From contig ONYR01000319.1 of the NCBI GenBank assembly GCA_900322165.1, positions 1 to 17,600 of the forward strand: a stretch of 17,600 bases of DNA, given 5' to 3'. Of this stretch, positions 6,786 to 13,745 are shown piece by piece. The number at the start of each line of letters is the position of its first letter. Within the stretch, counting starts at the first letter, position 1. Under the pieces are notes generated by a model that saw nothing but the letters and a program-made list of their open reading frames with translations, had not been told where the DNA came from and ran no database searches. The stretch comes from an uncultured Eubacteriales bacterium. Lineage in GTDB: Bacteria > Bacillota > Clostridia > Lachnospirales > Bianqueaceae. The position numbers and the translations under genes were made by a program.

Positions 6786-8720
6786 TTATTCTTCGGTCTT
6801 GGCTTCTTCTGTCGGTACCGCTTCTTCCGGCTCGAGCTCGCGCATGCTCAGTGAGATACGCTTCTTCTCCGCGTCGAAATCGATGACCTTGGCTTCTACG
6901 ATCTGACCGATCGAAAGGACATCCGACGGCTTCGCGACAAATCCGCGGGAGATCTGGGAAATGTGGATCAGCGCGTCAAGACCGTCCTCGAGCTCCACAA
7001 ACGCACCGAAGGAAGTCATTCTCGCGACCTTACCGGTGACGATCGTTCCGACCGCGTACCTTGTCTCGGCCCCGATCCACGGATTGGTCTCCGCGAACTT
7101 TCTTGTCAGAGAGATGCGGCTCGTTTCGGGATCGAAGGATTTGACTTCGACTTCGATCTCCTCCCCCGGCTTCATGTAGCGCTTCGGGTCACGCGCTCCG
7201 ACATCCCAGCCCATCTCCGACACGTGAAGCATGCCGTCGATACCGCCAAGATCGATGAACGCACCGTAGTTCATAATATTTTTGACGGTTCCCTTCAGCC
7301 TTGCGCCCGGAACCAGCTTCGCAAGCGTTGCGTTTCGCAGCTCTTCGAGCTGTTCGCTCATGACACTGCGGCGGTCACCCATGACACGGCCGCGGCCGCG
7401 CTGCACGCGGATGATGCGGAAGTCGATCTCTTTACCGACCAGCGTTTTCAGATCCACGCGGTGCACGTCGCTCAGGGACGAAGGAATAAAGACTCGCACG
7501 TTCTCACACAGGACGATGATCCCGTTCTCAAGGGCTTCGACCACTTCACCGTGCAGCACGGTTCCGTTCTCTTCCGCCTCTTCAAAAACGGCATAAGCCA
7601 TGTCCTGTTTGGCCTTCAAGGCACTCAGGTAAACCTCGGTATCCGTTACCTTAATGACCTTGACGTCCATTTTGTCTCCAATGTGGACCTGCTCCGCGAG
7701 GGGCCTTGGATCCCCGCTGAATTCGGCCTTGGTCATAATGCCGTCGCACTTTGACCCAATGTTGAAGACGATCTCGCTCTCGGTAATCTGGACGACGTAT
7801 CCGCTGACGATATCGCCGAGCTGGATACCTTTTTCATTCTGGAAGGATTCGTCCAGCAATGCCAGGAACTCATTGCTCTCACTCATCGTTTTGACTACCT
7901 CCTGGATGGTATGATCCGGCGTGGAAGCCCCGGCCGTGATGCCTACGTTTTTTACAGAGCTGCCGAATCGAATGCTGCTGACGTCTGCCGCACTCTCTAC
8001 GAAGAATGTTTGTTCACATCGTGAGTGACAAAGGTCATACAGCTTGCGGGTATTCGAACTGTGTTTCCCGCCTATGACAATTACCGCATCGCTGGCACCC
8101 GCCAGCTCAAGCGCTTCTTTTTGATGCTGTAACGTCGCTGTGCATATAGTTTGGCACACACTTATATTATATACACAGCCTTTGAAAAACTCAACGATTT
8201 TAGAAAAATTATATTGATCGAAGGTAGTCTGTTCGACCAACAAATAACCTGTGGCTAATTTTTCTGCTGTTTCCGGGGGATTCGCTTTTATCTCGTCCAG
8301 GTTTCGATAAATCAGCGGTTCCTCGTTGCACCAGCCTTTGATCCCTTTGACTTCCGGGTGAGACGGATCGCCGAGAATGATGATCTTTCTCTCGGTCTCC
8401 CCTCTAACGAGGCGATGGATCTTTTTCACGTAGGGACAGGTCGCGTCGATCACGTGAAACCCACGTGCGTTCAGTTCCTTCTCCTCTGCCTCGCTGATCC
8501 CGTGGGCGCGGATCACGACCGTCGCCCCTTCCGGCGCTTCGTCCATTTTCTCGATCGCGAAGATCCCTTTTTTCTCCAGGTCCGCGATCGCCTGATGGTT
8601 GTGGATCAGTGGCCCGTAGGTATAGATGGCGTGCTCACTTTCCGCGGCGGCTTTTTCGGAGATCTTGATCGCATTGCGCACGCCAAAGCAAAAGCCTGCC
8701 GTTTTCGCGATTCGAATCAT
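6786..8720 (-). CDS. ispH-rpsA: Fusion of 4-hydroxy-3-methylbut-2-enyl diphosphate reductase (IspH) and ribosomal protein S1
   Basis: The 644-residue product joins two enzymatically unrelated proteins. Residues 1-~280 are IspH, the [4Fe-4S] enzyme that makes IPP and DMAPP in the last step of the MEP pathway. Cluster cysteines C11, C95 and C193 are present, as are H40 (PLIHNH), H73 (RAHG), H121 and E123 (SHPEVKG), T165/T166 (EQTTF), S221-S222-N223 and S266 (ITAGASTPD). Residues ~300-628 hold four S1 RNA-binding repeats (about 301-369, 387-458, 472-541, 556-627); the last two are the most canonical (NYGAFIDLGGIDGMLHVSEM and SFGAFVELEDGLDALIHISQ). The tail is acidic. The fusion is a known clostridial arrangement. 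The ATG overlaps the cmk stop by 4 bases and has only a weak, distant GAGGAA site, suggesting coupling. A much better site lies internally at M279 (see separate entry). Codon use and base composition shift within the IspH half around 8090-8300. Confidence 0.96.
   Translation of the reverse strand: MIRIAKTAGFCFGVRNAIKISEKAAAESEHAIYTYGPLIHNHQAIADLEKKGIFAIEKMDEAPEGATVVIRAHGISEAEEKELNARGFHVIDATCPYVKKIHRLVRGETERKIIILGDPSHPEVKGIKGWCNEEPLIYRNLDEIKANPPETAEKLATGYLLVEQTTFDQYNFSKIVEFFKGCVYNISVCQTICTATLQHQKEALELAGASDAVIVIGGKHSSNTRKLYDLCHSRCEQTFFVESAADVSSIRFGSSVKNVGITAGASTPDHTIQEVVKTMSESNEFLALLDESFQNEKGIQLGDIVSGYVVQITESEIVFNIGSKCDGIMTKAEFSGDPRPLAEQVHIGDKMDVKVIKVTDTEVYLSALKAKQDMAYAVFEEAEENGTVLHGEVVEALENGIIVLCENVRVFIPSSLSDVHRVDLKTLVGKEIDFRIIRVQRGRGRVMGDRRSVMSEQLEELRNATLAKLVPGARLKGTVKNIMNYGAFIDLGGIDGMLHVSEMGWDVGARDPKRYMKPGEEIEVEVKSFDPETSRISLTRKFAETNPWIGAETRYAVGTIVTGKVARMTSFGAFVELEDGLDALIHISQISRGFVAKPSDVLSIGQIVEAKVIDFDAEKKRISLSMRELEPEEAVPTEEAKTEE
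7884..7903 (-). promoter_or_regulatory. Candidate internal ribosome binding site and start codon for free S1
   Basis: Within ispH-rpsA, the minus strand reads AGGAGGT (7903-7897), 10 bases, then ATG (7886-7884) at codon 279, in frame. The ATG sits exactly between the end of IspH homology and the first S1 repeat, and the peptide from there (MSESNEFLALLDESF...) resembles the N-terminus of stand-alone S1 proteins. Initiation would give a 366-residue S1. The SD is stronger than the one before the IspH start, but spacing of 10-11 bases is slightly long, and part of the SD is imposed by the IspH residues QEVV. Function is inferred. Confidence 0.5.
8166..8194 (-). promoter_or_regulatory. Candidate sigma-A promoter inside the ispH part of the fusion
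   Basis: On the minus strand TTGAGT (8194-8189) and TATAAT (8171-8166) are separated by exactly 17 bases, a perfect -10 and a 4-of-6 -35 match. It lies in a 60-base trough of 25% G+C (8161-8220), while neighbouring 60-base blocks are 45-57%. Transcription would begin near 8159, about 270 bases before the internal SD/ATG at 7903-7884, and could supply an S1-only mRNA. AT-rich DNA produces chance matches, so activity is a hypothesis. Confidence 0.5.
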
Positions 8721-9388
8721 CGATTTCTTGCTTCCTCGATCATCGCACAGACTTTGTCGATGACCTCATCGAGCGTCATTTCCGTTGTATCCAGAAGGTA
8801 CGCATCGTCCGCCTGCTTCAGCGGTGCGATCGCGCGGTGCGAATCACGGTAGTCCCGCTCGCGGATCTCTGCCTCGATCGTGGCAAGATCGGCCTCGGTA
8901 TTGCCGGCCGCGACAAGCTCCTTGTAGCGTCTCTTCGCGCGCTCTTCCGCGGAGGCTGTGATAAACAGCTTCAGGTCGGCCATCGGAAGTACGACCGTCC
9001 CGATATCACGCCCGTCCATGATGACGCTGTAATCTTCCGCGACCTGGCGCTGGATCGCGAGCAGTTTTTCGCGCACGCAGCCATGAACGCCGACCTTGCT
9101 TGCGCCCTGACCGACCTCAGGGGTACGGATGTACGGCGTTACGTCCACATCCTCCACCGAAACGATCTGTTTATGGTCAATGTAATCGACACGAACATTT
9201 AGATCACCGATGACCGGCTTGATCGCAGCCTCATCCTCCGGGTCGATGCCCCGCCGGATGAGCGCGTACGCTACCGCGCGGAACATCGCGCCGGTATCGA
9301 CATACTGCATATCCATGCGGCTTGCGGCCGCCTTGGCTACCGTGCTTTTACCCGCTCCGCCGGGTCCGTCGATCGCTACACAAAACAT
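8717..9388 (-). CDS. cmk: (d)CMP kinase (cytidylate kinase)
   Basis: Cmk phosphorylates CMP and dCMP with ATP in the cytoplasm, feeding CTP and dCTP pools. The 223-residue length is normal. The P-loop is GPGGAGKST (8-16), followed by the NMP-binding start YVDTGAMFRAVA, the conserved VIMDGRDIGTVVLP block, FITASAEERAKRR (LID-side arginines) and RDYRDSHRAIAPLKQADDA near the C-terminus. ATG at 9388-9386 is preceded by AAAGGAGAG at about 7 bases. It follows the flavoprotein gene by 17 bases and overlaps ispH-rpsA by the 4-base ATGA. A cmk gene next to an S1 gene is a widely conserved pairing in bacteria. Identification is secure. Confidence 0.97.
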   Translation of the reverse strand: MFCVAIDGPGGAGKSTVAKAAASRMDMQYVDTGAMFRAVAYALIRRGIDPEDEAAIKPVIGDLNVRVDYIDHKQIVSVEDVDVTPYIRTPEVGQGASKVGVHGCVREKLLAIQRQVAEDYSVIMDGRDIGTVVLPMADLKLFITASAEERAKRRYKELVAAGNTEADLATIEAEIRERDYRDSHRAIAPLKQADDAYLLDTTEMTLDEVIDKVCAMIEEARNR

Positions 9389-9405
9389 GTTTCAACTCTC
9401 CTTTA

Positions 9406-10686
9406 TCATTCGCTTACGCCTAAAGCGTATTCTGCCGCCCCGATGCCGGCTGCGCGGCCCGTTGAGAACGCGATCTGCAGATTGAATCCGCCGGTCAGCG
9501 CATCCACATCCAGCAGCTCTCCGGCCACAAACAGCCCGGGGATCATTTTTACCATCATCGTTGACGGATCCATCTCTTTGACACTCACCCCGCCCATGCT
9601 AACGACCGCTTCCTCGATCGGCCGCGTGCCGGTCAGATGCAAAGTGAAGTCCTTCAAAAGCCGTCCGATCCGCTGGCGCTCTTCTTTTGTCAGATCGCCC
9701 GCTTTTTTCACCGGGTCGATCATCGAGAGCCTCACGAAGACCGGGATCAGCTTCCGCGGCAGCAGCTCATCGAGCGCGTTGCGGTAATCCTTCACCGCGT
9801 AGGTCTCAAGGTCTTTCTGGAGACGTTTGTCCAGTTCCTCTGCACTAAGCGCGGGCTTGAGGTCGATATGAAGCACCAGGTCGGCTTCCTGATACGTCAG
9901 TTTTTTCTTGCGAAGCCAGGCCTGCATGCGGGAGGCGCCGGATAAGATCACCGGTCCGCTCACGCCGAAATGCGTAAAGAGCATTTCGCCGAAATCCTCA
10001 AACAGAGGCTTGGATTTGCCCTGCCCCGTGATCGAGACCGCAATGTTGCGAAGCGACAGTCCCATCAGTTCGCTGCACCAGGCTTCCCTGACGGTAAACG
10101 GGATCAGGCTCGGCCGAAGGTCCGTGACATCAAGCCCCAGCCCTTCCAGCACCTTATGACCGTCTCCGGTCGATCCGGTCGTCGGATAGCTCAAACCGCC
10201 GGTCGCGATAACAACGCTTTTCGCCGTGCGCTCCTCCCGGTTCGTTTTCACTGCAAACGATCCGTCTCCGCGAACATTCAGCGAGATCATGGCTTCGCCG
10301 GTATGGATCTGAGCCCCGCTGCCTTTGACATACTTCAGCAGCGCATCCACGATATCAAAGGACCGATCCGAAACCGGAAAGACCCGCTCGCCCCTCTCGA
10401 CCTTCAGCTTCGTTCCGTGATCCTCGATCAGCTTGCGAAGCTCCTCGCTTCCGAACCGGCTCAGCGCCGAATAGAGAAAGCGCGGGTTGGTCACGATGTT
10501 TTCCATGAAGGCTTTCGGTTCCGCTGCGTTCGTGACGTTGCAGCGGCCTTTTCCGGTAATGACGATCTTTCGGCCGACCTTATCGTTTTTCTCCAGCAGC
10601 AGGGTTTTTGCGCCCGCTTCAGCCGCGCTTCCGGCCGCCAGCAGACCCGCGGCCCCGCCGCCGATCACAATCACATCCCAGGTCAT
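9406..10686 (-). CDS. HI0933/YhiN-family NAD(P)/FAD-dependent oxidoreductase
   Basis: This 426-residue flavoprotein belongs to the HI0933 (YhiN, BaiN-like) family. The N-terminal Rossmann FAD motif is VIGGGAAGLLAAGSAAEAG (7-25, with the glycine signature at 9-14), then the family hallmark KVGRKIVITGKGRCNVTN. The middle holds VVIATGGLSYPTTGSTGDG, and the C-terminus has the second FAD-contact block GLFVAGELLDVDALTGGFNL. No membrane segment is evident. The substrate is unknown for most members; related clostridial proteins have been annotated as BaiN in bile-acid metabolism, but nothing here supports that specific role. Its ATG overlaps the RpiR-type regulator stop by 4 bases with only a weak SD, suggesting coupling. 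It is followed 17 bases later by cmk, a neighbourhood seen in other clostridia. Family certain, function open. Confidence 0.88.
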   Translation of the reverse strand: MTWDVIVIGGGAAGLLAAGSAAEAGAKTLLLEKNDKVGRKIVITGKGRCNVTNAAEPKAFMENIVTNPRFLYSALSRFGSEELRKLIEDHGTKLKVERGERVFPVSDRSFDIVDALLKYVKGSGAQIHTGEAMISLNVRGDGSFAVKTNREERTAKSVVIATGGLSYPTTGSTGDGHKVLEGLGLDVTDLRPSLIPFTVREAWCSELMGLSLRNIAVSITGQGKSKPLFEDFGEMLFTHFGVSGPVILSGASRMQAWLRKKKLTYQEADLVLHIDLKPALSAEELDKRLQKDLETYAVKDYRNALDELLPRKLIPVFVRLSMIDPVKKAGDLTKEERQRIGRLLKDFTLHLTGTRPIEEAVVSMGGVSVKEMDPSTMMVKMIPGLFVAGELLDVDALTGGFNLQIAFSTGRAAGIGAAEYALGVSE

Positions 10687-11585
10687 GACAGCAGCTTTCC
10701 GAAGGTGTCGTCTTCCTCGCCGGTCTTCTCGTAAACATCATACTCTTTCCAGATGTTCTCGAGCGTAGCAAGATTGCGCTCCACCTCACCCTGTTTTTCC
10801 ATGCTCAGCGCAACGATGAGTGCGTCGACAAGGCTCATCGGGCCGACAAGCGAGTCAACGAACGAGATCATATTGCTGTAGGCTTTCAGCACGCAGTCTG
10901 CGGTCGCTGCGATCGGGGACTGATCATTGTCCGTCAGCGCGATGACCGAAGCTCCGGAGACGTGTGCATACTGCATCGCCTTGACCGTACGTTTGGAATA
11001 GCGGGGGAAACTGATGCCGATCATGACATCGTCCTTGCCGATATTCAGGATCTGTTCGAAAGTTTCACTGATACTGTTGGTCAGGACCAGGTGAACATTG
11101 GTAAAGAACAGATTGAGATAATAGCTGAGATACGAGGCCAAAGGCGCTGAGGAGCGCACGCCGAGCACATAGATATTGCGCGCGTTAAGCATCAGGTCCA
11201 CGGCCTGCTGGAAAACCTTTTCATCCACCATGCCGAGGGTCTCGCGGATATTGGCGATATCACTCTGCATCACCGACGAGACAAGATGATCCTCGTTGAG
11301 CTGCGAGCGGGAAACTTCCATGCGCTGCAGCGCTGTCAGGCGCGTGCGGATCGCTTCCTCCATCGCACGCTGCATGCCGGGATAGCCATCGTACCCGAGG
11401 CTGCTGGCAAAACGTACTACGGTCGATTCCGAAACACCGACGGTCTCGCCCATTTTCGCCGCTGTCAGGTAAACGGCTTTTTCATAGTGATCCGTTATGT
11501 AATCCGCAAGCCGCTTCTGGCCTTTGCTCAGATTCGGATACGCCTCGTGGATCCGGATCAGTACATCGTCCTGCTTTCCCTTCAT
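10683..11585 (-). CDS. MurR/RpiR-family transcriptional regulator (HTH + SIS domain)
   Basis: The 300-residue protein has an N-terminal RpiR helix-turn-helix (about 1-80), including LSKGQKRLADYI, and VGVSESTVVRFASSLGYDGY as the recognition-helix region. A C-terminal SIS sugar-isomerase fold (about 120-260) includes IYVLGVRSSAPLASYLSYYL and VMIGISFPRYSKRTVKAMQY. SIS domains in this family usually sense phosphosugars; E. coli MurR senses MurNAc-6-phosphate. The ligand here cannot be read from sequence. I chose the second ATG (11585-11583): TTGAGGG is 7 bases before it, whereas the first in-frame ATG (11591) lies almost directly against that site. The SD overlaps the rluB stop (TGAGGG). It overlaps the flavoprotein gene by 4 bases. 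Its position inside an operon that starts with murein-peptide genes makes a cell-wall-derived signal plausible, but this is inference. Confidence 0.88.
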   Translation of the reverse strand: MKGKQDDVLIRIHEAYPNLSKGQKRLADYITDHYEKAVYLTAAKMGETVGVSESTVVRFASSLGYDGYPGMQRAMEEAIRTRLTALQRMEVSRSQLNEDHLVSSVMQSDIANIRETLGMVDEKVFQQAVDLMLNARNIYVLGVRSSAPLASYLSYYLNLFFTNVHLVLTNSISETFEQILNIGKDDVMIGISFPRYSKRTVKAMQYAHVSGASVIALTDNDQSPIAATADCVLKAYSNMISFVDSLVGPMSLVDALIVALSMEKQGEVERNLATLENIWKEYDVYEKTGEEDDTFGKLLS

Positions 11586-11595
11586 GATCATACCC

Positions 11596-12315
11596 TCAAG
11601 CTTCGTTCTTCAGCTTTTCAATTTCTGCCTCAGAGAGAATCCGATAGCTGCCTTCCTTCAGGCTTCCGAGCTTCAGGCTTCCCTCCTGGATCCTTTTCAG
11701 TCTCATCACCGGGAAGCCCACCGCCTTCGCCATGCGGCGCACCTGATGGTTCTTTCCTTCGGTGATCGTGATATCGATTTTTGTGTTGCCACCCTTGACC
11801 GAAAGCACGCTGACCTTCGCCGGCTGCGTTTTGTACCCGTCATCGAGCACCACGCCGCTCTCGAGCATCTTGACCGCCTCGTGCGTGATCTCACCGCTGA
11901 GATAGGCACGGTAGACTTTCTCCACCTGTCTTGCGGGATGGGTCAGGCGGTAGGCAAGATCGCCGTCATTCGTCAGCAGCAGCAAGCCGGTCGTCTGATA
12001 ATCGAGGCGCCCGACCGGGTAGAGTCTTACCCCGGGCATGTCGATCAGCTGCGTCACATCCGGACGGTGGAACTGGTCACGGCTCGTTGTCACATAGCCC
12101 GCCGGTTTATTGAGCATGACCGTCGTCAGCGGCTGCGAGATCTTCAGCACCTTGCCGCGAAACACGACCTCGTCCTTCTCCGGATCGATCCGCGTTCCCA
12201 TTTCGCTCACGACTTCACCGTTCACCTTAACAAGGCCCTGGGCGATCCATTCCTCGCATTTTCTGCGGGACCCGACGCCGCACTCGGCCATATATTTCTG
12301 TAAGCGTTCTTCCAC
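11596..12315 (-). CDS. rluB: rRNA pseudouridine synthase, RluB-type (RsuA/RluB/E/F family)
   Basis: The 239-residue enzyme isomerises a uridine to pseudouridine in rRNA; RluB of B. subtilis and E. coli acts near position 2605 of 23S rRNA (target inferred by family). An N-terminal S4 RNA-binding domain (MEERLQKYMAECGVGSRRKC, 1-20, through VKVNGEVV) is followed by the synthase domain, with catalytic aspartate D105 in VGRLDYQTTGLLLLTNDGDL (101-120). The C-terminal block EGKNHQVRRMAKAVGFPVMR is typical. The start is GTG at 12315-12313, 4 bases after the scpB stop, with GAGGAG at 7 bases. A longer upstream reading to 12447 is an Arg-rich shadow of scpB and is rejected. In Firmicutes rluB commonly follows scpA-scpB, supporting the call. 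Confidence 0.93.
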   Translation of the reverse strand: MEERLQKYMAECGVGSRRKCEEWIAQGLVKVNGEVVSEMGTRIDPEKDEVVFRGKVLKISQPLTTVMLNKPAGYVTTSRDQFHRPDVTQLIDMPGVRLYPVGRLDYQTTGLLLLTNDGDLAYRLTHPARQVEKVYRAYLSGEITHEAVKMLESGVVLDDGYKTQPAKVSVLSVKGGNTKIDITITEGKNHQVRRMAKAVGFPVMRLKRIQEGSLKLGSLKEGSYRILSEAEIEKLKNEA

Positions 12316-12319
12316 CGCG

Positions 12320-12928
12320 TTACTCCTCTTCCTTTTCCTGGACCTCGTCCATATCGAGCTCCTGCTGCAGTCCGGCCGGCTCCTCTTCCACATCTTCCTT
12401 GGAATGCGATGAATCCGGCAGATGCGGCAGATCCGCAACGCGCTCAAGCTGGAATGCCTTCAGGAACGCATCGCTCGTCTTTAAGAGCACGGGACGGCCG
12501 GGCGCTTTCACGCGGCCCGCTTCCTCCACGAGTCCCATCGTGATGAGCCTTGCTACGACCGCGTCACTTGCGACACCGCGGATATCACTGATCTCCTGGC
12601 GGGTCACCGGCTGGCGGTAGGTGATGATCGCGAGCGTCTCGAGCTGCGTGTCCGTGAGTTTGATCTCCGCCTGCTGCTTGTAGAGCAGCTCAATGTCCGG
12701 ATAGTAAGCCGGGCTCGTTGACATCTGGAAGCGATCCTCCAAACGCAGTACACGGATACCGCTGTTTTCCTCTGCCAGCTCCTTCTGGATCTGCAGCGTC
12801 AGTTTTTCGCATATCTCTTTCGGAAGTGAGAGTACCTTGCTCATGTCCTTTAAACTCACCGGTTCACCGGAGGCAAAGAGCAGTGCTCGGATCACTTCAA
12901 TCTCCCGTCTCGGGCAGCGTTTCTCCAC
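12320..12928 (-). CDS. scpB: Segregation and condensation protein B (ScpB)
   Basis: ScpB is a winged-helix kleisin-interacting (KITE) subunit that binds ScpA in the SMC condensin complex needed for chromosome segregation. The 202-residue protein has both winged-helix units: VIRALLFASGEPVSLKDMSK near the N-terminus, and LETLAIITYRQPVTRQEISD plus IRGVASDAVVARLITMGLVE in the second, then GRVKAPGRPVLLKTSDAFLK. The C-terminal 45 residues are acidic and look disordered. The start is uncertain. GTG at 12928 gives the usual N-terminal helix but overlaps scpA by 32 bases and has a weak site. GTG at 12895 lies one base after the scpA TGA with GGGAG at 6 bases, and would give a product 11 residues shorter. 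The 12-residue extension fits family length slightly better. Confidence 0.95.
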   Translation of the reverse strand: MEKRCPRREIEVIRALLFASGEPVSLKDMSKVLSLPKEICEKLTLQIQKELAEENSGIRVLRLEDRFQMSTSPAYYPDIELLYKQQAEIKLTDTQLETLAIITYRQPVTRQEISDIRGVASDAVVARLITMGLVEEAGRVKAPGRPVLLKTSDAFLKAFQLERVADLPHLPDSSHSKEDVEEEPAGLQQELDMDEVQEKEEE

Positions 12929-13685
12929 TTTCTTTTTCCTCTTCCGTTTTTACTCTGGCAACAATATCGCCATACATGACCTCCTGAGAGAGCGCCACCT
13001 CGTTCATGCGCGAGAGCTCCAGCATGGCCATGAAATACGTAATCGTCTCGTCCTTCGAATGACTTTCCTTGCGCAGATCATAGAAACTGACCGTTTCCAC
13101 CAGCATCAGCTGCTCCTGCAGCTGTCTTATCTTGTCGGAGACCCGGTAATGATCCCGCGGCACCGAGCGGAAATTCTTGCGCCGCTCGTCAATGCTCTCA
13201 GCCTTGCTCAGCATCAGTCTCAGATAGAGCGTGTAGAGCTCTTCCAGATCCTGATCCGCAAGCAGCTTATCCGGCGGGGGCAGTGGCTTCTTTCCTCGGA
13301 TGACCTCCGGCGAGCGCGTCAGAAGCTGCGCATCATCCGGGCGGATCATCGGCCGCATCGCTTTCGCGGCCTCCTTGTACTGTTTATAAAGAAGGAGGCG
13401 CCTGATCAGTTCCGCCTCCTCATCTTCCTGCTCTTCCTCCTCCATCTCAGCGGAGGGAAGCAGCTTTTTCGCCTTAATGTTGATCAGGGTCGCCGCCATG
13501 AGGATAAATTCACTGGCGACCTCCATGTTCATCTCATCCCAGGCCTTGAGGACCTCGAGGTATTGCTTCGTGATCTCCAGGATCGGGATGTCGTAAATGT
13601 CCACCTTGTTCTTTTCGATCAGGTGAAGCAGAAGGTCAAGCGGCCCTTCAAACGAAGGCAATCGAACCTGCCATGTTTCTTCCAT
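12897..13685 (-). CDS. scpA: Segregation and condensation protein A (ScpA, kleisin)
   Basis: ScpA is the kleisin that bridges SMC heads and binds a ScpB dimer. The 262-residue product has the conserved N-terminal block FEGPLDLLLHLIEKNKVDIY followed by DIPILEITKQYLEVL and the helix ASEFILMAATLINIKAKKLL (SMC-neck binding). A charged, Glu-rich linker comes next, and then a C-terminal winged-helix region (about 190-262) with VSFYDLRKESHSKDETITYF and FMAMLELSRMNEVALSQE. ATG at 13685-13683 has only a weak purine-rich site (AAAGACAGAGAA). It lies 48 bases after the NlpC/P60 gene, the widest gap inside the operon, and overlaps scpB. The C-terminal tail after the winged helix is Glu/Lys-rich. Identification is secure. 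Confidence 0.95.
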   Translation of the reverse strand: MEETWQVRLPSFEGPLDLLLHLIEKNKVDIYDIPILEITKQYLEVLKAWDEMNMEVASEFILMAATLINIKAKKLLPSAEMEEEEQEDEEAELIRRLLLYKQYKEAAKAMRPMIRPDDAQLLTRSPEVIRGKKPLPPPDKLLADQDLEELYTLYLRLMLSKAESIDERRKNFRSVPRDHYRVSDKIRQLQEQLMLVETVSFYDLRKESHSKDETITYFMAMLELSRMNEVALSQEVMYGDIVARVKTEEEKESGETLPETGD

Positions 13686-13715
13686 CGATTCTCTGTCTTT
13701 CTGTATGGTTTTCCT

Positions 13716-13745
13716 AGCTTGGAATCAGCGAGCTTAGAATAAGCT
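13716..13745. repeat. Short imperfect tandem duplication at the end of the NlpC/P60 gene
   Basis: On the plus strand AGCTTGGAATCAGCG (13716-13730) is followed directly by AGCTTAGAATAAGCT (13731-13745), 12 of 15 positions identical. The second copy is itself a perfect 6-base-pair inverted repeat with a 3-base loop, and contains the NlpC/P60 stop codon. It probably arose by local slippage; no function is claimed. Confidence 0.45.

Noticed and set aside
8161..8220. Insertion of a mobile element or frameshift in ispH as the cause of the AT-rich trough
   Set aside because: The frame is continuous, spacing between cluster cysteines C95 and C193 is normal, and no terminal repeats or target duplications are visible.
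12316..12447. N-terminal extension of rluB to 12447
   Set aside because: The added 44 residues are Arg-rich, out-of-frame scpB sequence; the GTG at 12315 has GAGGAG at 7 bases and begins at the S4 domain.
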